The position numbers and the translations under genes are program-made. From Methylobacterium jeotgali (GTDB taxonomy: Bacteria; Pseudomonadota; Alphaproteobacteria; Rhizobiales; Beijerinckiaceae), in the NCBI RefSeq assembly GCF_022179345.1, contig NZ_BPQR01000007.1, forward strand, positions 1 through 61,973: a stretch of 61,973 bases of DNA. Reading direction: 5' to 3'. This document shows, one piece after another, positions 27,067 through 34,677 of the stretch (position 1 is its first letter; each line of letters starts with the position of its first letter). Under the pieces are notes generated by a model. It was not told the origin of the DNA. It saw only the letters and a program-made list of their open reading frames with translations, and did no database searches.

Positions 27067-27540
27067 ATGGCGACGCTGAAGGAATTCGAGGAGGCCCTGC
27101 GCGCCCACGGCATGCAGATGGCGCTGACGCTCCTCGAGCAGCTCCGGGCCCGCGACCGGGCGACCCGCACGACGCGTCCGGCACGGCGCGTCACCGGCCG
27201 CAAGATGACGCCGGAGCTCGCCCGCGCGATCCTCGACCTCCATGCCACGACGGGCATGACCCAGCAGGAGATCGCCTTCAAGGTCGGCGTCAACCAGGGC
27301 CGGGTGAACGAGGTGATCAAGCGCGGCAAGTGGCTCGACGGCGACCCGAACGCCCCGGAGGCGCAGGACCGCGACCGCGCCATGGCCCGGATGCAGGGCG
27401 ATTCGAAGCCCCGCTCCCGGCCCGCCGCGCCGCGGCCGCGCGCCGCCAAGCCAACGGCGACGTTGCCTGCCCAAGACGTCAAGCCGCCGGCCGGCAAGCG
27501 GCCCTCCTCGGGCGGACAGCTCTCCTTCGGCGACCTGTAG
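27067..27540 (+). CDS. Predicted helix-turn-helix DNA-binding protein, unknown role
   Basis: I do not recognise a named family. The 157-residue product has an N-terminal helical region (ATLKEFEEALRAHGMQMALT) and a basic linker. A helix-turn-helix-like segment follows, TGMTQQEIAFKVGVNQGRVN (about 60-79), ending EVIKRGKWL. A Pro/Lys/Ala-rich tail ends SSGGQLSFGDL. The ATG at 27067 is preceded by GAGGACAGAG. The frame is open upstream but low-quality. It may be a small transcription factor; no target is apparent. Confidence 0.7.
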   Translation: MATLKEFEEALRAHGMQMALTLLEQLRARDRATRTTRPARRVTGRKMTPELARAILDLHATTGMTQQEIAFKVGVNQGRVNEVIKRGKWLDGDPNAPEAQDRDRAMARMQGDSKPRSRPAAPRPRAAKPTATLPAQDVKPPAGKRPSSGGQLSFGDL

Positions 27541-27617
27541 CCAAGGGGCGCGGCGATCCGGCTCGGGAAAGGTCCCCGCATCTCCCGCGTTGCCCTGCAT
27601 GGCGACGGAGGGCTTCG

Positions 27618-27914
27618 ATGAGACGGATCGTTCTAGTGGCCCTGCTCGGGCTCTCGGCGTGGCCGGCGCAGGCGCAGCGGGTCTCGACCACGGCCCTGAG
27701 CTGCCCCGAGGCGCGCAGCGTCGTGACGCGGGCCGGCGGCATCGTACTCGGCACAGGCGGGCCGACCTACGACCGCTTCGTAGCCAACCGCAGCTTCTGC
27801 GAGGCGACGGAATACGCCAAGGCCGCCTACGCGCCGACGCGGACCGATCCGCGCTGCTTCATCGGCTATACCTGCTACGAGCCCGGCGCGACGGACTGGC
27901 TGGCCGACCGCTGA
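27618..27914 (+). CDS. Small exported protein of unknown function
   Basis: 98 residues with a clear signal peptide (MRRIVLVALLGLSAWPAQAQ, cleavage after AQA). The mature part holds four Cys residues (ALSCPEARSVV, RSFCEATEYAK, DPRCFIGYTCYEPG), suggesting disulfides in the periplasm. The ATG follows GGAGGGCTTCG, a plausible ribosome site. No family is recognised. It is 77 bp after the HTH gene and ends at a shared hairpin with hsp20. Confidence 0.75.
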   Translation: MRRIVLVALLGLSAWPAQAQRVSTTALSCPEARSVVTRAGGIVLGTGGPTYDRFVANRSFCEATEYAKAAYAPTRTDPRCFIGYTCYEPGATDWLADR

Positions 27915-27917
27915 ATC

Positions 27918-27945
27918 GAAAACGCCCCGGCCGGCCGGCCGGGGC
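27918..27945. terminator. Bidirectional intrinsic terminator between exported protein and hsp20
   Basis: GCCCCGGCC (27924-27932), four-base loop, GGCCGGGGC (27937-27945). On the minus strand the stem is followed by GTTTTCGATT, making it a good hsp20 terminator; on the plus strand the tail is only CTCCCTT. Its stem matches that of the rplY terminator. Confidence 0.65.
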
Positions 27946-27979
27946 GCTCCCTTGAGACGCGACAGGGATCGGACGCGGT

Positions 27980-28453
27980 TTAGGCGGCCGCCTGGACGTT
28001 GCCCTCGATCACCGGAGTGACCGCGCCGCGGCCGGTGGCGATCTGGATCGTGCGAGGCTTCTTCGCCTCCGGGATCTCGCGCACGAGCTCCACGTGGAGG
28101 AGGCCGTTCTCCAGGCTCGCGCCCGTCACCTGGACGTAGTCGGCGAGCTGGAAACGGCGCTCGAAGCTGCGGGCGGCGATACCCTGGTGCAGAACCTCGG
28201 TGCGCCGCTCCGGGTCGGGCTTGCGCTCGCCCTTCAGGGTCAGGGCGTTCTCCTTGACCTCGATCGAGAGATCGGCCTCGGTGAAGCCGGCGACCGCGAC
28301 CGTGATCCGGTAGGCGTTCTCGCCGGTGCGCTCGATGTTGTAGGGCGGATAGGTCGTGGCCTGATCGGCGCTGACATACTGGTCGAGGGCCGAGAACAGG
28401 CGGTCGAAGCCGACCGTGGAGCGGTAGAGGGGAGCAAGATCGAACTGACGCAT
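27980..28453 (-). CDS. Small heat-shock protein Hsp20 (IbpA-type)
   Basis: Cytosolic holdase chaperone, 157 residues. The alpha-crystallin domain spans about residues 35-135 (YNIERTGENAYRITVAVAGF, LTLKGERKPDPERRTEVLHQ, YVQVTGASLENGLLHVELVR). The N-terminus MRQFDLAPLYRSTVGFDRLF is typical of rhizobial class A sHsps. The C-terminal KKPRTIQI carries the IxI-type motif. The start at 28453 follows GAGGATATGTC. Upstream lie a RpoH-type promoter and three stem-loops resembling a ROSE thermometer, so double heat control is likely. Confidence 0.94.
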   Translation of the reverse strand: MRQFDLAPLYRSTVGFDRLFSALDQYVSADQATTYPPYNIERTGENAYRITVAVAGFTEADLSIEVKENALTLKGERKPDPERRTEVLHQGIAARSFERRFQLADYVQVTGASLENGLLHVELVREIPEAKKPRTIQIATGRGAVTPVIEGNVQAAA

Positions 28454-28540
28454 GACATATCCTCTGCAATGAGCAACATGCTGTGGAACGACGGTCCGCC
28501 CGAGGGCCGGACCGGTCTCGTGCCGCCGAATGGCCGGCAC
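28454..28540 (-). promoter_or_regulatory. Candidate ROSE-type RNA thermometer, hsp20 leader
   Basis: The leader can fold into three hairpins. Two are GC-rich (28540-28520 and 28513-28493). The third, 28480-28454, pairs GTTGCTC with the Shine-Dalgarno GAGGAT, and the fit requires bulging the G of TTGCT. The U-U/C-G-C-U motif facing AGGA with a bulged G is the signature of ROSE elements that hide the ribosome site of rhizobial hsp20 genes at low temperature. Function is inferred from this match and from the gene it precedes. Confidence 0.6.
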
Positions 28541-28547
28541 GGAGAGG

Positions 28548-28576
28548 ATATTGGAATGCCCCGGCGGGCGTGCAAG
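28548..28576 (-). promoter_or_regulatory. RpoH (sigma-32)-type promoter of hsp20
   Basis: On the minus strand CTTG (28576-28573), 18 bases, then CCAATAT (28554-28548), close to the alphaproteobacterial heat-shock consensus CTTG-N17-CCATAT. Transcription would begin near 28541, just before the first leader hairpin. Confidence 0.55.
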
Positions 28577-28635
28577 ACCGCGCCGGCCCGGCATCGACCG
28601 GCCAATTTCGAGAGCGCACGCGGACCCCTCGCCCC

Positions 28636-29619
28636 ATGCTGACCCTGCGCTCCACCCCCGGCAATCCGGTGCCGCCCGAGGGCACTCTCGTCGCCGTGAG
28701 GACGGCGGACGGGCGCGAGCTCAGGGCGGCCTACTGGTGGCCGACCGGGCGCGTCGGCGCGAAGGGCACGGTGTGCCTGCTCCAGGGCCGCGCCGAGTTC
28801 ATCGAGAAGTACTACGAGACGATCGGGGACCTGCGGCGGCGGGGCTTCGCCGTCGTCGCCTTCGACTGGCGGGGCCAGGGCGAATCCGCCCGCGACGTCG
28901 CCGACCCGCACAAGGGCCATGTCGGCCGCTTCGGCCACTACCGCCTCGACCTGGAGGCGGTGACGGAGCAGGTGATCCGCCCGCGGCTGCCGCGCCCCCA
29001 TGTCTGCCTCGCCCATTCCATGGGCGGCTGCGTGGTGCTGACCGGCGCGCTCGAGGGCTGGCAGCCCTTCGAGCGCATCGTGACGCTGGCGCCGATGCTC
29101 TCGATCAGGATGGTGCGCTGGCCGTCCGTCGTGTCCGGTCTGGCGCGGGTCCTGCACCGGCTCGGGTTCGGGCGCGCCTACGTTCCGTTCGGAAGCCCGG
29201 TCTCCATCGCCACCAAGCCCTATGCCGGCAACCGCCTCTGCCGGGATCCGCAGCGCTACGCCCGCAACGCCGAGGCCGGGCGCGTCGTCGGCGCGGGCGC
29301 GGTGGGCGATCCGACCCTCGCCTGGCTCGCCGAGGCCTTCCGCGCCATGGCGCGCCTGCGCGACCCCCGCGTGCCGCCCCGCATCGACCTGCCGGTGCTG
29401 ATCGTCGCCGCGGGCGAGGACCCCGTCTGTGGCACCCGCCAGACCGAGCGCTTCGCCTCGCGCCTGCGCTCCGGCCGGGTGATCGTGCTGCCCGACGCCC
29501 GCCACGAGATCCTCTCCGAGCGCGACAGCATCCGCGAGGATTTCTGGGCCGCCTTCGACGCCTTCGTGCCGGGCACGCCGGTGGCCGACGAACCGCCGGA
29601 GACCATGGCTGCGGAGTAG
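28636..29619 (+). CDS. Alpha/beta hydrolase, lysophospholipase/monoacylglycerol lipase-like
   Basis: Serine hydrolase of 327 residues. It has the nucleophile elbow AHSMGG (Ser128), an oxyanion-side LLQGRAEFIEKYYETI block typical of PldB-like lysophospholipases, FDWRGQGES, a candidate Asp in AAGEDPVCG and the His in DARHEILSE. The start at 28636 (MLTLRSTPGNPVPPEG) is chosen because it begins the conserved region; the frame is open through the hsp20 promoter upstream. No signal peptide is seen, so it is probably cytosolic. The exact lipid substrate is unknown. Confidence 0.87.
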   Translation: MLTLRSTPGNPVPPEGTLVAVRTADGRELRAAYWWPTGRVGAKGTVCLLQGRAEFIEKYYETIGDLRRRGFAVVAFDWRGQGESARDVADPHKGHVGRFGHYRLDLEAVTEQVIRPRLPRPHVCLAHSMGGCVVLTGALEGWQPFERIVTLAPMLSIRMVRWPSVVSGLARVLHRLGFGRAYVPFGSPVSIATKPYAGNRLCRDPQRYARNAEAGRVVGAGAVGDPTLAWLAEAFRAMARLRDPRVPPRIDLPVLIVAAGEDPVCGTRQTERFASRLRSGRVIVLPDARHEILSERDSIREDFWAAFDAFVPGTPVADEPPETMAAE

Positions 29620-29743
29620 CCGTGACCCTCGATCGTGTCGCACCCGGCGCCGGGAACGAACCCGGCAGGGTCGGGTTGGCACCGCGGCGCGCCGGACCCC
29701 GCTTTCGCGGATCGTCCCGACCCGCCGGATCGGGAGGGGCGTC

Positions 29744-30550
29744 ATGGATCTCGGCATCGGCGGACGGGTGGCGGTCGTCACGGGCGGCGACTCCGGCATG
29801 GGCCTCGAGAGCGCGCGCTACCTCCTGCGCGAGGGCGCCCGGATCGTCCTCACCGATCTGAAGGAGGAGGGGCTGAGGAAGGCCGAGGCCGAGCTGGCAA
29901 GCCTCGGCGAGGTCCGCTCGATCGCCGCCGATCTCGGCGATCAGGCCGGCGCCGACCGGCTCAAGGCCTTCGCGGATGCCGCCTACGGGGAGAAGCCGAC
30001 CATTCTCGTGGCCGCCGCCGGCATCACCGGCGCCACCGGCGACTTCCTCGAGATCGACGACGCGGCCTGGCTCCACACCATCCAGTCCGACCTCATGGTC
30101 GCCGTGCGCACGGCGCGCGCCTTCATCCCCGGCATGCGCGAGGCGAAGTGGGGGCGGATCGTGTTCTTCACTTCCGAGGACGCGGTGCAGCCCTATGTCG
30201 AGGAACTGCCCTACTGCGCCGCCAAGGCCGGTCTCCTCAACCTGACCAAGGGACTCTCGAAGGCCTACGGCGCCGACGGCGTCATGGTGAACGCGGTGGC
30301 CCCCGCCTTCATCGCCACCCCGATGACCGACGCGATGATGGAGAAGCGTGCGGGTGAGCTCGGCGTCTCCTTCGAGGAGGCGATCGAGAGCTTCCTCGAC
30401 GAGAAGCGCCCCGGCATGGTGCGCAAGCGCCGCGGCAGACCGGAGGAGGTCGCGGCCGCCGTCGCCTTCCTCTGCTCGGAGCAGGCGAGCTTCGTGACCG
30501 GCGAGAACCTGCGCGTCGACGGCGGCGCCGTCCTCACCATGGCGAGCTGA
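29744..30550 (+). CDS. Short-chain dehydrogenase/reductase
   Basis: NAD(P)-dependent SDR of 268 residues. The cofactor loop is VVTGGDSGMGLESARYLL (residues 11-28), the AAG segment is VAAAGITG, and the catalytic Ser/Tyr/Lys are Ser144, Tyr157 and Lys161 (YCAAK). The C-terminal dimer motif VTGENLRVDGGAVLTMAS is complete. Asp38 at the end of the second strand (LTDLK) suggests NAD rather than NADP preference. The ATG follows GGGAGGGGC. It is 13 bp upstream of a flavoprotein gene and may share its transcript; the substrate is unknown. Confidence 0.9.
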   Translation: MDLGIGGRVAVVTGGDSGMGLESARYLLREGARIVLTDLKEEGLRKAEAELASLGEVRSIAADLGDQAGADRLKAFADAAYGEKPTILVAAAGITGATGDFLEIDDAAWLHTIQSDLMVAVRTARAFIPGMREAKWGRIVFFTSEDAVQPYVEELPYCAAKAGLLNLTKGLSKAYGADGVMVNAVAPAFIATPMTDAMMEKRAGELGVSFEEAIESFLDEKRPGMVRKRRGRPEEVAAAVAFLCSEQASFVTGENLRVDGGAVLTMAS

Positions 30551-30563
30551 GCCGGCCGCCGCG

Positions 30564-31955
30564 ATGCGCGAGATTGCCTGCGACGTGGCGGTGATCGGGG
30601 CCGGCACCGCCGGCATCGCCGCCTACCGTGCCGCCCGGAAGGCGGGTGCCCGCACCCTTCTGATCGAGGCCGGACCCGGCGGCACCACCTGCGCGCGGGT
30701 CGGCTGCATGCCCTCGAAGCTCCTGATCGAGGCGGCCTCCGCCGCGCAGGCGGCCCGCGACGCCGGGCTCTTCGGGCTGCACGTGCCGGAGGTGGGCATC
30801 GACGGCCGCGCGGTGCTGGAGCGGGTGCGCCGGGAGCGGGACCGCTTCGTGCGCCTCGTCTTCGAGGACCTCGAGACCTTTCCCGACGGCGAGCGGATCG
30901 CCGGCCGCGCCCGCTTCCTCGACCGGGACCGGCTCGCCGTCGGCGAGGACCTCAGGGTGCGCTTCCGCGCCGCGGTGATCGCGACGGGATCGAGCCCGGC
31001 CGTGCCGAAGCCGCTCGCCGGCCTCGGCGCCCGCGTGCTCACCACCGACACGGTCTTCGAGCTTCCCGACCTTCCCCGCACGCTGGCGGTGATCGGCGGC
31101 GGGCCGGTCGGCATCGAGCTGGCCCAGGCCATGGCGCGGCTCGGGATCGAGACGACCTTGATCGAGGGCGGCAGAAGCCTCGCGGGCCTGAGCGAGCCCG
31201 GTCTCGTCGCGGAAGCCGCGGAAATCTTCGGCCGGGAGCTGACCCTGCATCTGGAGACGGAGGTGGAGGCGGCGGAGGCGGACTGCGACGGACTGCGCCT
31301 GCGCTGGTGTGCGCCCAGGGGGGAGCCCCGCGAGGCCCGCTTCGAGCGCGTCCTCGCCGCGGCGGGCCGGCCGCCGAACGTGACGGGTCTCGGCCTCGAA
31401 GCGGCGGGGCTCGACCTCGACGGATCCGGCGTGCCACGCTTCGATCCCGGCACCCTGCGCTGCGGTGACGCGCCCGTGTTCGTCGCCGGAGACGCCAACG
31501 CCGACCGGCCGGTCCTGCACGAGGCCTCCCGCCAGGGCGGCATCGTCGGGGTCAACGCCGCCGCGCTCGCGGGGCATGGCGGCTCCGAGGCGCCGCGGCG
31601 CTGGCCGCCTCTCGCCCTTGTCTTCACGCATCCGCAGGCCGGGCGCTTCGGCGCCGCCTACGATCCCGAGGCGGGCGACGGCCGCCTCACGGGCCGCGCC
31701 AGCTTCGCAGATCAGGGCCGCGCGCGCATCGCCGGGACCAATGCCGGCGGCGCCGTGATCTTCGCGGACCGGAGCGGGCGGCTCCTCGGCGGTGAGATGC
31801 TCGGGCCGGGCGCCGAGCATCTCGTCCAGGGTCTCGCCCAGGCCGTGTGGGACGGCCGCACGGTGCAGGATCTTCTTGATCGGCCTGTCTACCATCCGAC
31901 ATTAGAGGAAGGTCTTTCCGACGCGCTGAGGCAGATCGGCAGCAGTATAAGCTGA
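30564..31955 (+). CDS. Dihydrolipoyl dehydrogenase-like flavoprotein
   Basis: Class I pyridine-nucleotide disulfide oxidoreductase of 463 residues. It has the FAD site VAVIGAGTAGIAAYRAARKA, redox pair CARVGC (Cys43, Cys48), NAD site VIGGGPVGIELAQAM, and C-terminal His-Glu dyad region YHPTLEE. All catalytic residues are kept, so it should be active, but the redox pair motif GGTTCARVGCMPSK differs slightly from the usual GGTCLNVGCIPSK and no 2-oxoacid dehydrogenase genes are nearby. It may be a divergent paralogue rather than the housekeeping lpd. Confidence 0.88.
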   Translation: MREIACDVAVIGAGTAGIAAYRAARKAGARTLLIEAGPGGTTCARVGCMPSKLLIEAASAAQAARDAGLFGLHVPEVGIDGRAVLERVRRERDRFVRLVFEDLETFPDGERIAGRARFLDRDRLAVGEDLRVRFRAAVIATGSSPAVPKPLAGLGARVLTTDTVFELPDLPRTLAVIGGGPVGIELAQAMARLGIETTLIEGGRSLAGLSEPGLVAEAAEIFGRELTLHLETEVEAAEADCDGLRLRWCAPRGEPREARFERVLAAAGRPPNVTGLGLEAAGLDLDGSGVPRFDPGTLRCGDAPVFVAGDANADRPVLHEASRQGGIVGVNAAALAGHGGSEAPRRWPPLALVFTHPQAGRFGAAYDPEAGDGRLTGRASFADQGRARIAGTNAGGAVIFADRSGRLLGGEMLGPGAEHLVQGLAQAVWDGRTVQDLLDRPVYHPTLEEGLSDALRQIGSSIS

Positions 31956-32060
31956 ACCATAACAGCCGGATGCGCGTTCGTAAGGTTGATAAGGGCGGAG
32001 CATTGCGCTCGCCCGGCCGAGCCTGCATATCGAAACACGCATGACCGAGGCTCTTCCCCG

Positions 32061-34667
32061 ATGAGCTCGAGCGTCGCTTCCGGCGCCGTCCTCGACATCG
32101 CTCTCGAACTCGACGCGCTCTCTCCTGGGGAGCGCGAAGGCCTCGACCTGGGCGTGATCGGGCTCGACGCGAGCGGCATCGTGCGCGAGTGCAACGAGGC
32201 CGCCAGCGCCCTGTTCGGCATCGCGCCCGCGGCCATCCTCGGCCGCGACTTCTTCCACGCCGTGGCGCCGGGCGCCTATGTGCCGGCCTTCTACGGCCGC
32301 TTCATCTCCGGCCTTCGCCGGGGCGTCCTCGACGAGCGCTTCGAGTTCGTGTTCGGCCGGCTGCCGCAGCCGCTGCGGGCAAAGGTCCGGCTCCGGCTCG
32401 GGCGAGACCTGTGTTGGCTGGTTCTGCAGGCCGCCGAGACCCTCGGGCTCGGCCTCTCCCGCGACGCGGTGATCGAGGCGGTGGCGCAGCGGGCCGGGGC
32501 CGGCTTCGTGGATCCGGCGCTCTGCGAGCGCGAGCCGATCCACATCCCCGGCTCGATCCAGCCCAACGCGGTGATGCTCGCGGCCGATCCCGAGACGCTG
32601 GCGATCCAGGCGCACAGCACCAACATCGGCGAGATCCTGGCCGACGATGCGGAGACGGTCGCGGGCCGTTCCCTCGTGGACGTTCTGCCCGCGGGCTTCC
32701 TGGCGGAGATCCGCGCCCGGCTCGCCGAGGGCACCCTGGCGGACGGCCGCTCCCTGCGGCGGACCATCGCGCTGCGGAATCTCGACGACCGCCACTACGC
32801 CGTCGCCCACAGCCATGACGGGCGCCTCATCGTCGAGCTGGAGCGGGCCCCCGAGCGGCCCGAGGATTTCGGCTCCGCCAGCCAGATCGATACGGAGGGC
32901 GCGGTCTCGCGCCTGCGCGGCGCCGCGACGCTCGAGGAGGCGGCCGCGATCGCCGCCCTCGAGATCAGACTCCTGACCGGCTACGAGTGCGTCCTCGTCT
33001 ACCGCTTCGACGAGGACTGGAACGGCGAGGCCATCGCCGAGGAGAAGGTCGCCGACTGGTCGCGGGTGCTGTTCGGGCTGCGCTTCCCGGCCTCCGACAT
33101 CCCGGCCCAGGCCCGCGCCCTCTACACCAAGGCCAAGAGCCGCTTCGTGATCGACCGCGACAGCGTGCCGGTGCCGCTCGTCGCGCTGCCCGAGGCCGGC
33201 AACAGCTCGATCGATCTCAGCTTCGCCCAGCACCGCACCCTGTCGCCGATCCATCTCGAGTACCAGCGCAACCTCGGCGTGAACGGCTCGATGTCGATCT
33301 CGATCCTCGTCGAGGGGCGGCTCTGGGGCCTGATGATCGGGCACCACCGCCAGCCGCACTACGTCGCGCCGGAGACGCGGGCGGCCGCCACCCTCATCAC
33401 CGATGCCTTCGCCATGCGGGTGCAGGAGATCGAGGGGCAGCGCCTCTGGGCGGAGCGGCAGGTGCATCTCGACATCGCCGGACGCCTGACGCGCGGCCTC
33501 ACGAGCGCGGACGATTTCGTCGGGACCCTCACCGCGGGGTCGGTGACGCTCCTCGACCTGTTCGGGGCGACGGGCGCGGCGGTGGTGTCGGCGGAGGGGG
33601 TCACCACGATCGGCCGGGCGCCGGACGAGGCGACCGTGCGGGCGGCGACGCAGTGGCTGCGGGACATGCTGCCCCCCGATCAGACGACCTTCGCCAGCGA
33701 CATCTTCGCCACCCTCTGCCCGGCCGCCGAGCCCCATCACGAGATCATGAGCGGCCTGCTCGCCGCCTTCGTCGATTCCGGGCGGCGCAACGTGCTGCTC
33801 TGGTTCCGGCCGGAGACGGTCAGCACGGTCACCTGGAGCGGCGATCCGAGGAAGCCCGTGCTCGGCGGCAGCGGCAGCGTCGCGGTGCTGCCCCGGCGCT
33901 CCTTCGAGCGCTGGGTCGAGGAGCGCCGCGGCAGGGCGGCGCCCTTCGCGCCCTGGCAGGTCTCGCTCGCCGGCTCCATCGCCGAGGCGGTCGAGGGCGT
34001 GGTGCTGCGCCAGCGCCGCAAGATCAACGAGCTGACCGGCCTTCTCGCGGAGAAGCAGCGCCTCCTCGACCAGAAGGACCTCCTCACCCGCGAGATCGAC
34101 CACCGGGTGAAGAACTCCCTCCAGATCGTCTCCGCCTTCCTGCACATGCAGCGCCGTCAGGTGAAGGACCCGGAGGCGCAGCAGGCCTTCGCCGAGACCT
34201 CGGCGCGGGTGATGAGCGTCGCGCGGGTCCATGACAGCCTCTACCAGGCTGAGACCATCAACGACGTCGACCTCGGCCAGACCATCGAGAGCCTGTGCAA
34301 CGACCTCGTCGGCATGGCCGGCGGCAGCCACGTGGTCGATCTCAACGCCGAGCCCGGCCTGATGGTGCCCTACCGCAAGGCGGTGGCGCTGTCGCTGATC
34401 GCGACGGAACTCGTGACCAACGCCTTCAAGTACGGGGCGAAGCCCGTGGGCGGCAGCCGCGTCGCCGTCCACGTCTCCGGGATCACGGCGGGCTCCGTCC
34501 GGCTGCGGGTCTGCGACGACGGCGAGGGCCTGCCGCCGGACTGGGCGCAGGCGCGGCCGAGGGGCTCGGGCCTCGGCATGAAGCTGATCCGCGGCATGCT
34601 CGACCAGATCGACGCCAAGCTCGAGGTCGCCAACGCTCCCGGCGCCTGCTTCACCATCACCGCCTGA
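32061..34667 (+). CDS. PYP-like/bacteriophytochrome fusion sensor histidine kinase (Ppr-like)
   Basis: Photosensor kinase of 868 residues. Residues 10-123 align with photoactive yellow protein (GRDFFHAVAP, FYGRFISG, FEFVF, CWLVL). The position of the chromophore Cys69 is Gly71, and the pocket residues Tyr42, Glu46, Thr50 and Arg52 are Cys44, Ala48, Phe52 and Ile54. The phytochrome part follows: biliverdin Cys155 in CEREPIHIPGSIQP, GAF Asp346 in PASDIP, His398 in SPIHLEYQ, LWGLMIGHH, and PHY tongue PRRSF (611-615). The kinase is HisKA_2 type: His681 in REIDHRVKNSLQ, N-box ELVTNAFKYG, GSGLGMKL. The ATG at 32061 is preferred over an upstream in-frame ATG at 31986. Heme oxygenase follows. No receiver domain is present. 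Confidence 0.9.
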   Translation: MSSSVASGAVLDIALELDALSPGEREGLDLGVIGLDASGIVRECNEAASALFGIAPAAILGRDFFHAVAPGAYVPAFYGRFISGLRRGVLDERFEFVFGRLPQPLRAKVRLRLGRDLCWLVLQAAETLGLGLSRDAVIEAVAQRAGAGFVDPALCEREPIHIPGSIQPNAVMLAADPETLAIQAHSTNIGEILADDAETVAGRSLVDVLPAGFLAEIRARLAEGTLADGRSLRRTIALRNLDDRHYAVAHSHDGRLIVELERAPERPEDFGSASQIDTEGAVSRLRGAATLEEAAAIAALEIRLLTGYECVLVYRFDEDWNGEAIAEEKVADWSRVLFGLRFPASDIPAQARALYTKAKSRFVIDRDSVPVPLVALPEAGNSSIDLSFAQHRTLSPIHLEYQRNLGVNGSMSISILVEGRLWGLMIGHHRQPHYVAPETRAAATLITDAFAMRVQEIEGQRLWAERQVHLDIAGRLTRGLTSADDFVGTLTAGSVTLLDLFGATGAAVVSAEGVTTIGRAPDEATVRAATQWLRDMLPPDQTTFASDIFATLCPAAEPHHEIMSGLLAAFVDSGRRNVLLWFRPETVSTVTWSGDPRKPVLGGSGSVAVLPRRSFERWVEERRGRAAPFAPWQVSLAGSIAEAVEGVVLRQRRKINELTGLLAEKQRLLDQKDLLTREIDHRVKNSLQIVSAFLHMQRRQVKDPEAQQAFAETSARVMSVARVHDSLYQAETINDVDLGQTIESLCNDLVGMAGGSHVVDLNAEPGLMVPYRKAVALSLIATELVTNAFKYGAKPVGGSRVAVHVSGITAGSVRLRVCDDGEGLPPDWAQARPRGSGLGMKLIRGMLDQIDAKLEVANAPGACFTITA

Positions 34668-34677
34668 GGGCCGCCGC

